Below, one piece after another: positions 37,074 through 46,138 of a stretch of DNA of 64,000 bases. The position numbers and the translations under genes were made by a program. The stretch's first letter is position 1, and each line of letters starts with the position of its first letter. Under the pieces are notes generated by a model. It was not told the origin of the DNA, did not search any database, and saw nothing but the letters and a program-made list of their open reading frames with translations. The DNA is from Desulfosporosinus lacus DSM 15449 (GTDB taxonomy: Bacteria; Bacillota; Desulfitobacteriia; Desulfitobacteriales; Desulfitobacteriaceae), in NCBI RefSeq assembly GCF_900129935.1, contig NZ_FQXJ01000003.1, forward strand, positions 789,363 through 853,362. Reading direction: 5' to 3'.

Positions 37074-37379
37074 CTACTTCCATAACTTAATATTACCATC
37101 AATTTTACCTGGTTTTAGTACAAATTCTTCCGTCTTACCCTAAAATTATCTTCGCTTCGTAGGTATCATTTTCCCGGGAATTGGGACACTGCCTCCACCT
37201 AGCTTGATACCGTGCCTAGGCATTTTAGGTGTTATTTCATGTGTTAGATAGTCACCACTTCCTCTAGTAACGATGCTGTACTCTATAGGAATTGTGAAGA
37301 CAACCTCTTTTCCACCATTAAGTCCAGAAAGGATTAATTGATATACCTGCTCCGCCTTCCTTAGAATATCAATATCATC
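37074..37379 (-). pseudogene. C-terminal remnant of a larger gene, two internal stops
   Basis: On the minus strand the frame reads on from an in-frame stop without a start codon: KEVVFTIPIEYSIVTRG, PKMPRHGIKLGGGSVPIPGK, then TAA and TAG close together (37148-37140), then FVLKPGKIDGNIKLWK and a final TAG. Both sides of the stops keep coding character, so it is a decayed end of some gene. The family is not recognised. The spacer 37380-37620 contains nothing else that I can support. Confidence 0.45.
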
Positions 37380-37622
37380 TTAAGACGACTTATTATCTCA
37401 TAATTTTTGTGAAAAATAAGGGGGAATCTGTTTCATAGATATAAAAAGCCTCTAACTACGGTAATGTAAAGACTTTACTAACTATCTAATGCTATGGATT
37501 TTGTGCCGTTCGAACCTTCACTTTCTCAATACCTCATGTTAGATACATTTTTTAACTGGTATAACGAGGGCATAACTGTAAAACCTAAATTGTCAATATA
37601 ATATTGCAAGGAGGTCTTAGGA

Positions 37623-37754
37623 ATGTTTGGTATAAAAATGAGAACTAGAAAGACAGATAGTTTGTTTAGCCCTCCTTCGTTATTCATCCTTGCCCTAGCT
37701 ACTGGAGCTGCAATTTGGATAAGTAAAACAAGGGAATGCGAAGAAGATTGTTAA
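37623..37754 (+). CDS. Small single-helix membrane protein, 43 aa
   Basis: CAAGGAGGTCTTAGGA places an ideal ribosome site before ATG 37623. The product has a basic start (KMRTRKTD), one hydrophobic stretch (SLFILALATGAAIWI) and an acidic Cys-containing tail (ECEEDC). A terminator follows after 6 bases. The tight packing of signals argues for a real gene; function unknown. Confidence 0.55.
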   Translation: MFGIKMRTRKTDSLFSPPSLFILALATGAAIWISKTRECEEDC

Positions 37755-37760
37755 GTATCA

Positions 37761-37787
37761 AAGCCGTCCGAAAAGGACGGCTTCTTA
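37761..37787. terminator. Bidirectional terminator between the 43-aa gene and psd
   Basis: AAGCCGTCC and GGACGGCTT form a 9-bp stem. It serves the plus-strand small gene and the convergent psd. Confidence 0.75.
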
Positions 37788-37788
37788 A

Positions 37789-38673
37789 TTATCTAATGGC
37801 TTTCTCTCCTATTTTTTCACCCATAACTACACTTGTTTCATGTCCTTTATTTGTCTGAGCAATGATATCTTCATCAATGCTTACCTTACCTTTTTCAAAA
37901 AATAATAGGGTAGTAGAGCCGCCAAATTTAAAGTACCCTTTTTCATCCCCTTTTTTTACTATTTCTCTTGGAGAATAGGTTTGTATTATTGAACCGACAA
38001 AGGTTGCACCTACTTCTACACATAATACATCACCAAAGTTATCTGAATGAAAAATACTCCATTCTCTTTTATTCTTACAGAAAAGCTCAGTTACCGCCTT
38101 TAGTGCAATTGGATTCACAGAGTAATAATCACCTTTTATTTTTTTTGTTTCTTCGCAGATACCGTTATCTATAAAGTTAAACCTATGATAATCTGTGGGA
38201 CTAAGTCGAAGAATTAGGCAGGTACCTTCTGAAAACTTTGACGCCATACTGGGATCATCGATAAGCTTACTAAAGCTATACGTATACCCTTTAATTTGAA
38301 CTAATTTATTCAAGTCAATATTGTCATAGGCTACAAGTTTGCCATCACCAGGCGATATTAGTGAACCTAATGCCCTATCTATGGGTCTAGTAAGCTTTCT
38401 AGTAAAAAAATCATTAAATGATTCAAATTGTTCTAGTTTTTTTTCGCAGAGAGACAGATCAATACCAAATTCACTAACAAAAGACGGAATCTTTTTTCTG
38501 CTTATTTTGCTATCACAAAAGAAGCCATATAGCTTAGAAAAAAGTTTTTTCTTTACAATTAATTCTAATAGCTTCATTCCAACAGGTGAAGAATAAGTCC
38601 ACTTTAGATACGTATTTCCTGCTACTTGCTCAGTTTCATATGTCTTAGTTTCTCTATTATAAACTATAATCAT
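37789..38673 (-). CDS. psd: Phosphatidylserine decarboxylase proenzyme
   Basis: Makes phosphatidylethanolamine from phosphatidylserine in the membrane. The 294-aa length fits the clostridial type. DYHRF (161-165) supplies the Asp-His pair, and GGST (251-254) is the self-cleavage site that yields the pyruvoyl group (LGST in many relatives; Gly here is a known variant position). The partner phosphatidylserine synthase gene is not in the window. Confidence 0.9.
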   Translation of the reverse strand: MIIVYNRETKTYETEQVAGNTYLKWTYSSPVGMKLLELIVKKKLFSKLYGFFCDSKISRKKIPSFVSEFGIDLSLCEKKLEQFESFNDFFTRKLTRPIDRALGSLISPGDGKLVAYDNIDLNKLVQIKGYTYSFSKLIDDPSMASKFSEGTCLILRLSPTDYHRFNFIDNGICEETKKIKGDYYSVNPIALKAVTELFCKNKREWSIFHSDNFGDVLCVEVGATFVGSIIQTYSPREIVKKGDEKGYFKFGGSTTLLFFEKGKVSIDEDIIAQTNKGHETSVVMGEKIGEKAIR

Positions 38674-38699
38674 AACTAAACCTCTTTTGTGTAAATAAT

Positions 38700-39030
38700 A
38701 ATAAATAAGTACTTTCGTTATATATGGTTGTCAATTTTATAATAGTTCAACTCCGTAAATTCTACTAAATGAGGTACGAAATTATGTGAACTAGCGCGTT
38801 TCTAGGTTACATAGAAAAACTGACTATTATTATCGGAAATATAGAACTCTGCTAAATCAGAACGAAGCTTAACGAGTAAAACACCTCACCAAGAGATATC
38901 GGGTACCAATCTCCAGCCCAAAATATGTTTTTCTTTGCTTCATTATAGCTTTGGGCATACTCAATGACAAATGTTGATAAATTTCATTACAATGTATATT
39001 TTTTGTATAAACTAAATAAAAAAATGAGGT
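38700..39030. other. AT-rich spacer without genes
   Basis: No coding frame. A weak promoter for the next gene may lie at its end (TTGATA near 38974 with an AT-rich -10). Confidence 0.3.
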
Positions 39031-39038
39031 GACACACT

Positions 39039-39206
39039 ATGGAGGCAATGGCCCGGAAATGGGGAAATAGCATTGGTATAAGAATACCGGCTTCAATGGC
39101 TAATTCAATAAAAATTAATGACGGGACCCCAATTGATATCGAACTTGATGGAGATAAGATCATCGTCACTCGAAAAAAATACGATTTAAAAGAATTACTT
39201 GCATGA
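39039..39206 (+). CDS. MazE-like AbrB-fold antitoxin, truncated
   Basis: A 55-aa frame with the SpoVT/AbrB pattern of MazE: MARKWGNSIGIRIPASMA, then DGTPIDIEL and IIVTRKKYDLKELLA. The C-terminal toxin-binding tail (about 20-25 residues in relatives) is missing; the frame stops exactly where the toxin remnant begins. DNA-binding may survive. GAGGTG lies upstream of the ATG. Confidence 0.7.
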   Translation: MEAMARKWGNSIGIRIPASMANSIKINDGTPIDIELDGDKIIVTRKKYDLKELLA

Positions 39207-39388
39207 ACAGCAAGGGACCAGACCTGCTTTGGTTATATCCGCAAAGGAATATAATAGCAAGACCGGGATGGGTATTTTTTGCCCGATTACCAGTCGGGTA
39301 AAAGGATTTCCATTCGAAGTTAAACTTCCGGAGAGATGGCGCTGAAATTCAGGCTCTTTTTGATGCCTGAGATAAGATGACTTAAGAG
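39205..39388 (+). pseudogene. MazF/PemK toxin remnant
   Basis: From 39205 the frame gives EQQGTRPALVISAKEYN and MGIFCPITSRVKGFPFEVKL, the core of MazF-type RNases, then stops at 39343-39345; traces continue to about 39388 in other frames. The N-terminal 20 or so residues are missing. A single deletion joining the antitoxin and toxin genes explains both ends. Confidence 0.7.
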
Positions 39389-39402
39389 ATAAATGCATTC
39401 AT

Positions 39403-39954
39403 TTACATATCAAGCCGTTTCAAGTGTTCCTTTACTATATTCGTACGTTCTTCTACAGTCTTATCGCCCTCTATTTTTAAAATTGGACAGGGTAATTTTG
39501 AAAGCCAAAGATCATGTAAAGCCTTACTTCTCATGTCAGGTCCAGCTTCATCATATTTCGAAGCCCACTCTACAAATTCTTTATGCATTTGATACATCTT
39601 CCCACTTTGTTCTATTTCCATTCCATACCTTTGTCTATCCCTCTCAATTAGTCTTTTTATCCGAATTTCCTTTGGTAGTGACAGATAGACTACTAAATCG
39701 AAGTACGGGATGAAAATATCCCCCCAACCACATAACGAACCTGACAAAATCCATTTAGATGTACTATTCAAATCTTTTTTTAAAAGTTCTTGACGCTCTT
39801 CTATTTTTCTCTTTTGTGTAAATGGTACATCAGTGGAGGTCCAAAAATAATCATCCGTATCAAAATGACAATAACCTATTTCCTTTGATAAAGCCTTCGC
39901 AAGAGTTGTTGTCCCTGAAGCAGATGCACCTAAAATATGAATTCTTTTTATCAT
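39403..39954 (-). CDS. P-loop kinase-like protein (adenylate kinase-type fold)
   Basis: A 183-aa protein starting at ATG 39954 after GACGGAGGGAAAT; the frame opens 29 codons earlier without a good site. IHILGASASGTTTLA is a Walker A of the small-molecule kinase type, DTDDYFW follows at the usual second position, and VVYLSLPKEIRIKRLIERDRQRYG is the lid with several Arg. Substrate unknown; nucleoside, shikimate or antibiotic kinases share this layout. Confidence 0.75.
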   Translation of the reverse strand: MIKRIHILGASASGTTTLAKALSKEIGYCHFDTDDYFWTSTDVPFTQKRKIEERQELLKKDLNSTSKWILSGSLCGWGDIFIPYFDLVVYLSLPKEIRIKRLIERDRQRYGMEIEQSGKMYQMHKEFVEWASKYDEAGPDMRSKALHDLWLSKLPCPILKIEGDKTVEERTNIVKEHLKRLDM

Positions 39955-40011
39955 TGATATTTCCCTCCGTCTCAATTCTTTGTCATCGGGGGATTTACCG
40001 TCGAGGACGTG

Positions 40012-40173
40012 TAGGTTCAACAACATATAGAAGATAAACATTGGGCAAATATATTAAGTGTTAGAAATATTAGTAAGCAACGAATGATTTATCCTACAAG
40101 AATATTTAATGTCGATGGAGATGTATTAACAAAGATTTCTGCCACAATAAAATCACAAATTGCGTTAAGATAA
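40012..40173 (+). pseudogene. Unknown C-terminal coding remnant
   Basis: An open frame without a start signal reads QQHIEDKHWANILSVRN and FNVDGDVLTKISATIKSQIA to a TAA at 40171. Amino acid make-up looks like real coding sequence. The only ATG (40084) has no ribosome site. Family not recognised. Confidence 0.3.
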
Positions 40174-40176
40174 TTG

Positions 40177-40290
40177 TTGTCTTTGATTAGATTTTATGGT
40201 ATTATTATGCCATCTTACATGAAGCCTTCGGGGCTTGACGTTTTCGATCTTTTATGAAAGGCCGCCTATTTTATAGGTGGTCTTTTGCTT
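40177..40290 (+). ncRNA. Candidate small RNA of about 75 nt
   Basis: TTGTCT (40177-40182), exactly 17 bases, and TATTAT (40200-40205) form a good promoter. The transcript from about 40212 would hold a small hairpin (AAGCC-TTCG-GGGCTT) and a 13-bp terminator (40257-40286) ending in TTTT. No ORF. The layout is that of a compact regulatory RNA; it fits no family I know. The spacer 40290-40514 shows nothing further. Confidence 0.5.
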
Positions 40291-40514
40291 ATGTAATATG
40301 TTTCTTCGCAAGGGGGCTTTCCACCATGTTACAGGAATACTAAAATCATTCGTCACCGATGAATTCGTACCTTTAATTTCCATATTTCTTTTGTATTTAA
40401 AGTTAAGCAAACGTTGTATTTAAATAACCAAACGACAAACTTATGATAAGAGGAATGTCGGTAATCTGCTTTTTGCCAGGTTCAATGCCAATTCGTTTGA
40501 CGTATTTACCTACT

Positions 40515-41039
40515 TTAGCTGTCTAACTTTCCGAATGCATTAAATGGCCAATAACGAATCCAAACTTTCCCCGTGATGTTTTGCTTGGGCAAAAAACCCC
40601 ACATGTGGCTGTCATTACTGTTTCGGCGATTATCCCCTAGGACAAAGTATGAATCCGCCGGAATTGTAACAGGATCGTATTGGTAATCCGGCTTTTCAAG
40701 AAGGTAATCTTCCTCAAGCGCTGTTCCATTGACCAGAACATTTCCATCCTTAACCTGAATTTCCTCTCCAGGCAGTCCGATGACTCTCTTTACGAGATCG
40801 TCTTTTTCGCCGGATTTTGCAGTAGGATGGAATACGACTATGTCCCCACGCTCTATTTCACTAAACTTGAACAGCAGTTTATCTACGAGCAATCTATCTT
40901 GCAATTGGATGGTGGGCAACATGGAGCCTGAAGGCACGATCCTGTTATCTAAAAGAAACGTTCTGACAATGAATGACAGAATAAGAGCAAAGGCTAATAT
41001 CTGAACCAATTCGAATAGATTTTTCCACCGAGAATTCAA
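40515..41039 (-). CDS. lepB: Signal peptidase I
   Basis: Cleaves signal peptides of exported proteins at the outer face of the membrane. The 174-aa protein has one N-terminal membrane helix (about 8-28), catalytic Ser39 in PSGSMLP and Lys84 in DDLVKRVIGLPGE, and the late box GDNRRNSNDSHMWG. The start is TTG 41039 after AAAGGGGGAC; an ATG a few bases upstream stops at once. Firmicutes often have several copies. It stands alone. Confidence 0.92.
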   Translation of the reverse strand: MNSRWKNLFELVQILAFALILSFIVRTFLLDNRIVPSGSMLPTIQLQDRLLVDKLLFKFSEIERGDIVVFHPTAKSGEKDDLVKRVIGLPGEEIQVKDGNVLVNGTALEEDYLLEKPDYQYDPVTIPADSYFVLGDNRRNSNDSHMWGFLPKQNITGKVWIRYWPFNAFGKLDS

Positions 41040-41239
41040 ACCATAGTCCCCCTTTACAGTCTGGAATCGGAGTTCTCAGGTCAACGGAAGAGCTAGCTTG
41101 ACCGAAATTTTAATTTAGCATTCCATTAATGAGACCAATTTTATACTCATTTAATCATATAAGAACGAGAAAAGCCAGGAACTCTGATAGGCTTCCCTTA
41201 GATATGCTTGTTTCAAAGGTACGGACACCATGAACGGTT

Positions 41240-41345
41240 AGAGAGTTATCGTTAAGATAGCTCCTTTTTTATTGTACAGGAAAGTATAAAATTTTTGCTT
41301 TGTGGATAACTGATTTGAGCGCGTGCGACAGCACGCTTTTTTTAT
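41240..41345 (+). other. Two orphan terminator hairpins
   Basis: GAGTTATC/GATAGCTC followed by T6 (about 41250-41273) and AGCGCGTG/CACGCTTTTTTT (41318-41343). No protein gene precedes either on the plus strand, so a short RNA or a decayed gene is possible. The surrounding 41040-41425 has no gene. Confidence 0.5.
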
Positions 41346-41425
41346 TACTATGGCAGTTACAGTGGCATTTTCATCATCTCATCTCCTTTGGGTCTATATA
41401 GTACAAAGTTTGTTAGGAGATGGTA

Positions 41426-41588
41426 GGGGATGTAACGAAACTTGTTTTCTGGTTTATTTCATCCCCACTCTATTTGTTAATCCCCTTATATAATAGAGGA
41501 CTGTTCACCACTTCAAAGGTGTACAGTCCTCTTTCTTGGGATAACCCACCACCAGCTTGAAAAAAATCTCAAGTTTCGTTACGGCCCC
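41426..41588 (+). repeat. Family A repeat, copy 2 (163 bp)
   Basis: Differs from copy 1 at one base (C to T near 41450), including both inverted ends and the inner hairpin. It lies upstream of the ion exchanger gene, in plus orientation. Confidence 0.88.
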
Positions 41589-41750
41589 TTCATGTCCAAA
41601 AGAAGGATCTTGGCTTTTCTGCTTTGGAAGAGGGTTGTTTTATCATAAAAAAATCTCACTCCAGTATAGTTATAGAGTGAGAACTATCAGTAATTAGCCT
41701 GTATGGTGGGAGACCCTCGGGAGATAAGCATAAAGAAGGGAGGGGAACAT

Positions 41751-42749
41751 TTGAGAGATATAGGACTGCTCATTATAAGCTTAGGTATCATTTTGATTGG
41801 AGCGGAAGCCTTTACCAATGGAATTGAGTGGCTGGGAAGACGACTCAAACTTGGAGCGGGTGCCGTTGGGAGTATTTTCGCGGCGGTTGGCACAGCCTTA
41901 CCCGAGACCATGGTTCCTATTATGGCCATTTTAGGCGGAGGCGTAGGACCGGAAGGTGCGGAGATAGGCATAGGAGCTATTCTAGGTGCCCCATTTATGT
42001 TAGCGACGGTAGCTTTTTTTATTACGGGAGTTGCTGCATTGTTTTTTCGCCGACGGAATGTTCCTTTACGGCTGGATGCTAAAGTCGTAAGACACGATCT
42101 GAAGTTTTTTCTCATTGTTTATTCTTTGGCTATATTGGCATCCTTTTTACCCACTCAAACCCTTAAAAATGGAGCAGCGATGACTTTGGTTACAGCCTAT
42201 GTGATCTATGTATACCAGACAATACGTGATTGCAAGGATGGTTGCCAACATGAAGAATTAGCACCCCTTTATATGGACAGGAGCTCCGGTAACCCGAGCA
42301 TGTCCATGATACTCTTGCAAATCACCTTGGCTTTGATAGCAATTGTCTTTGGGGCAGATCGCTTTGTCAACGCAGTGCAACCCATTGCTGTAGCCGTTGG
42401 AATTCCGGTATTTGTGCTTGCCTTAATTATTACGCCCATTGCCACAGAGTTACCGGAAAAGTTTAATAGTGTTCTTTGGATTCGGAAGGGCAAAGACACC
42501 CTAGCCATGGGAAACCTAACCGGAGCCATGGTGTTCCAAAGCTCCGTAATCCCTGCCATCGGAATTGCTCTTACGCCCTGGAAACTGGATGCCTTGGCAT
42601 TGTGGAGTGCACTGCTGGCATTAGGAGCTGCGATTATACCCTACATTTCCCTGAGTCGAAAAGGGGCAATTTATCCCACCACCCTCCTGATTGGAGGAGC
42701 TTTTTACCTGCTGTTTATTATGACGGTGATTCGCTTTGCGATCCACTAA
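41751..42749 (+). CDS. Sodium/calcium exchanger family protein
   Basis: A 332-aa membrane protein with ten or so helices in two inverted halves. The alpha repeats are visible: GAEAFTNGIEW with GTALPETMVPI in the first half and GADRFVNAVQ with TPIATELPEKFN in the second; the acidic residues bind the cation. It exports Ca2+ or another cation against Na+ or H+. TTG 41751 follows GGGAGGGG; the frame opens at 41703 without a good site. It is convergent with, and overlaps by 32 bases, the DMT gene. Confidence 0.88.
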   Translation: MRDIGLLIISLGIILIGAEAFTNGIEWLGRRLKLGAGAVGSIFAAVGTALPETMVPIMAILGGGVGPEGAEIGIGAILGAPFMLATVAFFITGVAALFFRRRNVPLRLDAKVVRHDLKFFLIVYSLAILASFLPTQTLKNGAAMTLVTAYVIYVYQTIRDCKDGCQHEELAPLYMDRSSGNPSMSMILLQITLALIAIVFGADRFVNAVQPIAVAVGIPVFVLALIITPIATELPEKFNSVLWIRKGKDTLAMGNLTGAMVFQSSVIPAIGIALTPWKLDALALWSALLALGAAIIPYISLSRKGAIYPTTLLIGGAFYLLFIMTVIRFAIH

Positions 42750-43593
42750 ACTCTGCGATCAGCATACCCGTTAAGACTAGTCCCGCACCAAAAAATCCCT
42801 TAGGGCTTAATAGCTCACCGGCAAGAAAATAGGCAGAGGCGGCGGCAAAAACAGGTTCCATAGAAAAAATGAGGGCGGTGTGGGTGGAAGTAGTGAATTG
42901 CTGCATTTTGGTTTGAACAAAGAAAGCCAGTGAAGTTGCAGGAATCGCGGTAACCAGTAAAGCAAACCAAGCTGTTGAGCTGAAGTGAATTGCGGGCTGT
43001 GGGAAAAGAAGGGTAGCAAGCCCACTTAGAACGCTTACAGTAAGAATTTGAAAACTGGCTAAAACTGTAGCATTTGTTTGAGGAGCATAACGTCCAACAA
43101 AGAAAATATGTAAGGCGAAGCTTAAGGCACAAACAAGAATCATCAGGTCGCCCCGATTAAGTTGAAAACTGTTGCCTAAGGAAAGGAAAGCAAGACCGGT
43201 CAAAGCACATAGGATTCCGAAGATTAGGTTTCGGCTGGGAAGCTTCCGGGTCGTTAAGGTGACTAAGGCCGGAACAAAGACGACAGAGAGCCCGGTAATA
43301 AACCCTGCATTTGAGGAGGTCGTATATTGCAAACCGACTGTTTGCCAAGCATAGCCGGAGAAAAGGAAGACTCCCGCAGTTGCACCACAGAGTAAGGAGG
43401 CTTTATTAATATGATTTCTTTGGAACCAGAGGAATGGTAATAAACTCACAAATGCAAGGGCAAAGCGAACCGCCAGAAAGGGGAATGGTGGGAGATCCTC
43501 GATGGCCCATTTGACAATGACGAAGGTTGAACCCCAAACTAGGGTAACCAAAAGCAAAGAAAGATCAGCCCCATGGCTTTTGCTTAGTTTCAA
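42718..43593 (-). CDS. DMT (EamA) family transporter
   Basis: A 291-aa protein with ten membrane helices in two EamA repeats; the first starts LLLVTLVWGSTFVIVKWA and the second near residue 146. The family includes exporters of amino acids and metabolites; the substrate is open. The TTG start follows GAAAGGAAGT. The 3' end overlaps the convergent exchanger gene by 32 bases. Confidence 0.87.
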   Translation of the reverse strand: MKLSKSHGADLSLLLVTLVWGSTFVIVKWAIEDLPPFPFLAVRFALAFVSLLPFLWFQRNHINKASLLCGATAGVFLFSGYAWQTVGLQYTTSSNAGFITGLSVVFVPALVTLTTRKLPSRNLIFGILCALTGLAFLSLGNSFQLNRGDLMILVCALSFALHIFFVGRYAPQTNATVLASFQILTVSVLSGLATLLFPQPAIHFSSTAWFALLVTAIPATSLAFFVQTKMQQFTTSTHTALIFSMEPVFAAASAYFLAGELLSPKGFFGAGLVLTGMLIAEFSGSQSESPS

Positions 43594-43615
43594 TCCGATT
43601 ACTTCCTTTCTAATA

Positions 43616-43650
43616 TAAAAAGGTCGTTGCGTAAGATACGCAACGACCTA
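43616..43650 (-). terminator. Terminator of the LysM-ferritin-like gene (minus strand)
   Basis: AGGTCGTTGCGTA and TACGCAACGACCT form a 12-13 bp stem; on the minus strand it is followed by TTTTT. Confidence 0.8.
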
Positions 43651-43737
43651 TTCTGATCAAGGACAGAAATTATGGTTGTGGCACTGGATTACGATATTCC
43701 TAGTATAACGGATCTAATGCCAACTGAAAAGAGGTAA

Positions 43738-44505
43738 TTAACCTCTTCCTCCGTCATGAGGTCCCGGGAGATCAATGATCGGAACAGGCTCAGGCTCCTC
43801 AATCGGGGTATAGATTGGGGGGGGAGAACATGGCGGAGGCGGAGGCGGAGAAAATTCACTGCAGTATTGTTGCTTCGCTTGACAGAATAAGTGGTAGTGG
43901 CGTTCTTCATCAGCTGCTATTTCAGTTAGGATGCATTGAATTTCTGGAATAGGTATTTTTTCTGCGAGCTCAAGATACTCGCGATGGTCTCTGGCCTCAT
44001 CCTCAATGTTAGAGTCAAGGAGCATGCAAAGGTCGGTGGTATAATTGACAAAACGAGATCGCCAATCGACCCAATGACCACAGCTTAATGAGCCGTATTT
44101 GGGGTCGACACCCAGATGACGCAAGGCGAGGGCTAATTTCTCCAGGTGTTGCATTTCATCATAGGCAATAGGCCTTAACAAGGCATCGAATTCCGGACGG
44201 TCTAAAAGTACTGCCTGATAAAGGTAAGTTGTAATCGCCGTTAATTCCGAATCCTTCCCTGCATAGGCCTCATACAGCCACATGGCATATGTATAGGTAG
44301 GTTCGGGAATTTGTATAGGTGCAGGCTCTGACGGCGGTTGTTCACAGGTTCCTTGGAATGGAAGAAGCAAAACTTGACCTGCATAAATTCGATCAGGATG
44401 CTTTAAATTATTAAGATGGATGATTTCAGCCATTTCAATGTTGTAGGCTTTAGCTATTTTATAGATGGTATCCCCGGCATTAACGATATAGCGTGCGTAA
44501 TCCAT
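43738..44505 (-). CDS. LysM domain fused to a ferritin-like diiron domain
   Basis: A 255-aa protein without a signal peptide. A LysM domain (about 5-50; YIVNAGDTIYKIAKAYNI) is followed by a helical domain (about 75-215) with the ferritin-type metal ligands Glu87, Glu117-x2-His120, Glu170 and Glu200-x2-His203. The tail is very Pro-rich (a run of six Pro). LysM without export signal is common in spore coat and cortex proteins, so a mother-cell protein placed on the spore, perhaps protecting against peroxide like manganese catalase CotJC, is a sensible inference. AAGGGAGGA precedes the ATG. Confidence 0.75.
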   Translation of the reverse strand: MDYARYIVNAGDTIYKIAKAYNIEMAEIIHLNNLKHPDRIYAGQVLLLPFQGTCEQPPSEPAPIQIPEPTYTYAMWLYEAYAGKDSELTAITTYLYQAVLLDRPEFDALLRPIAYDEMQHLEKLALALRHLGVDPKYGSLSCGHWVDWRSRFVNYTTDLCMLLDSNIEDEARDHREYLELAEKIPIPEIQCILTEIAADEERHYHLFCQAKQQYCSEFSPPPPPPCSPPPIYTPIEEPEPVPIIDLPGPHDGGRG

Positions 44506-44532
44506 TAGGAAATCCTCCCTTTTTTATACTAG

Positions 44533-44722
44533 CCAGAAAGTATAACTTTTCGTTATATACTTTCTGGAAGCATAAGTGCAACTAAGCTACCGCCTGCGGT
44601 CCCTTCTCGCCGTCCATGGCTACAGGGACACTTGGACATCCCTGTCCTGCGCCTATGGCTGACAGAATGATTAATACGTGCGAAGACAGTGTCTTCGGGC
44701 GCTAGCCAAGTTTTCTTTATGT
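44533..44722 (+). repeat. Family D palindrome with an adjacent hairpin
   Basis: 44533-44568 is a stem CCAGAAAGTATA/TATACTTTCTGG. From 44575 to 44722 lies a looser palindrome: left arm GCAACTAAGCTACCGCC, right arm GGGCGCTAGCCAAGTTTTC, and tip hairpins CAGGGACA/TCCCTG and CGAAGACA/TGTCTTCG. The arms resemble those of families B and C. No gene lies in 44506-44849. Confidence 0.55.
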
Positions 44723-44849
44723 CATAGCACACTATATTCGAGAAGAAAGAGACATGATAATGGATAATAATGGGTTGGAAAATGGAATGAATTGGACGAG
44801 TCCGACGTAGTTATGTATAGAACTATCTTGAAAAAGGAGGAGTGCGGGA

Positions 44850-45560
44850 GTGGGTTCATATGTCTTAAGGGGAATCACCACGGCCTTACTTGTCACGGTA
44901 CTTACTCTTTTCGCCGGTATTGTATGGAGTTCCATGGGCCTGGGAGGGTTAAGTATTTCTAAATTGTTAGATATCGGGCTTTTAGCAAGTTGTCTGGTGG
45001 GTGGGTACCGCACAGCCAAGGAAAGTAAAGTGTGGTATATGGGCGGAGTTGCCGGGGCAGGCTATGTTACAGTGGGAACGTTGTTGTTGGCACTGTTTTT
45101 ACCAATCCGGGGATTGGGTTTTATCCAAATCCTTGGAGAAGGGGCGCTCATTGGCCTAGTGGCAGGAGCTTTTGGAGCAGGAAAAAAGGCAACGGTTTCG
45201 ACTCGTTTTACCCCTTCCTATGCGGGATTTGGCAGGGAAGATCGTGGCAGCAGCAATTTTGAGTGGGATACTGAAGAAGACATTGCCCCAAGGGCAAACC
45301 CTTCCAAGCTAAATTGGATCGACAGCTATGATGAGGAGTTCGCGGAGGTTTCAGAAACAAGGCGTGAACCTGTCATAGAATGGCCTTGGGACAGGGAACC
45401 TGAGACTAAGAATGAGACTGCGAATGGGGCTAAGAATAAGACCAAGAATGAAACTACGAATGAGATTGCCATTGCGACAAGAGCGCCAAATCAGGTGCGA
45501 AATGATTTGGTAGTGTGGGATAGAGGAGAGGAAAAAGCAAAGCCTTGGTGGGAGCAATAA
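44850..45560 (+). CDS. TIGR04086 (YrzE-like) membrane protein with charged tail
   Basis: A 236-aa protein. The first 120 residues hold four membrane helices with small residues (GGVAGAGYVTVGT), the pattern of TIGR04086/YrzE proteins of spore formers. The second half is soluble, acidic and Trp-containing, with short repeats of KNETTNE type. The GTG start follows AAAGGAGGAGTG. Role unknown. Confidence 0.7.
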   Translation: MGSYVLRGITTALLVTVLTLFAGIVWSSMGLGGLSISKLLDIGLLASCLVGGYRTAKESKVWYMGGVAGAGYVTVGTLLLALFLPIRGLGFIQILGEGALIGLVAGAFGAGKKATVSTRFTPSYAGFGREDRGSSNFEWDTEEDIAPRANPSKLNWIDSYDEEFAEVSETRREPVIEWPWDREPETKNETANGAKNKTKNETTNEIAIATRAPNQVRNDLVVWDRGEEKAKPWWEQ

Positions 45561-45719
45561 CAAGAAAAATCGGAAAATTATATGATTCACGCAGGAATTT
45601 GAAGTAATTAGTCAGAATAAGATAAGTACAACCAGAGCTAAAACTTCTGCTCAGCTGAGAGTTTGTTATCAATTCAAAGAGACTCCTACTTCTTATGAGT
45701 AGTCTTCCTTATTCGGGTT

Positions 45720-46110
45720 CGGTAACGAAATTCTCCAGTACGATGTTCCCCCGATGGAGAGCATCGCCGAAGCCGTGGTCCCAATAGGAATGCCTAACGG
45801 CGTAGGATAGGAGTATCGCCGAGCGCCTTTCCGATAGGAACACTTGGCGCGATGGAGGTAGAGTCCAGCCTACAGCGCGAATATATTCGTCTATGGATCT
45901 GCGCCTTCAGCATAAGGTCTATCGTCAGCGCAACAGTTGTTGTGATGGCCGTGCGCTTTCAGCGATGAATCTCCTCTGGAGACTATCGCTACAGAGGCTC
46001 ACGTCACCGAAATCTCGATGTTCAGATTTAGCTGAAGGAGTGCACTAATCACCGAAGGCTTGTAGGGGAGGCCCTTCGGTTTTCAGCTTAGCTGAATGAG
46101 TTCTCTGGAA
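45720..46110 (+). repeat. Family E repeat island (copy 2)
   Basis: About 390 bases of non-coding, GC-richer sequence between two genes. It contains CTCC-TCTGGAGACTATCG, which recurs in the tip of B2 (near 53900-53935), and two modules like the end of E1 (CCGAAATCTCGATGTTCAG and TTCAGCTTAGCTGAATGAG). ACCGAAGG/CCTTCGGTTTT (46050-46085) looks like a terminator. Confidence 0.5.
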
Positions 46111-46138
46111 GAATTTAAATATGGGGAGGATTTTATAA

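Noticed and set aside
41687-42115. 142-codon minus-strand frame opposite the ion exchanger
   Set aside because: The plus-strand frame has clear family motifs; this one has none and no ribosome site.
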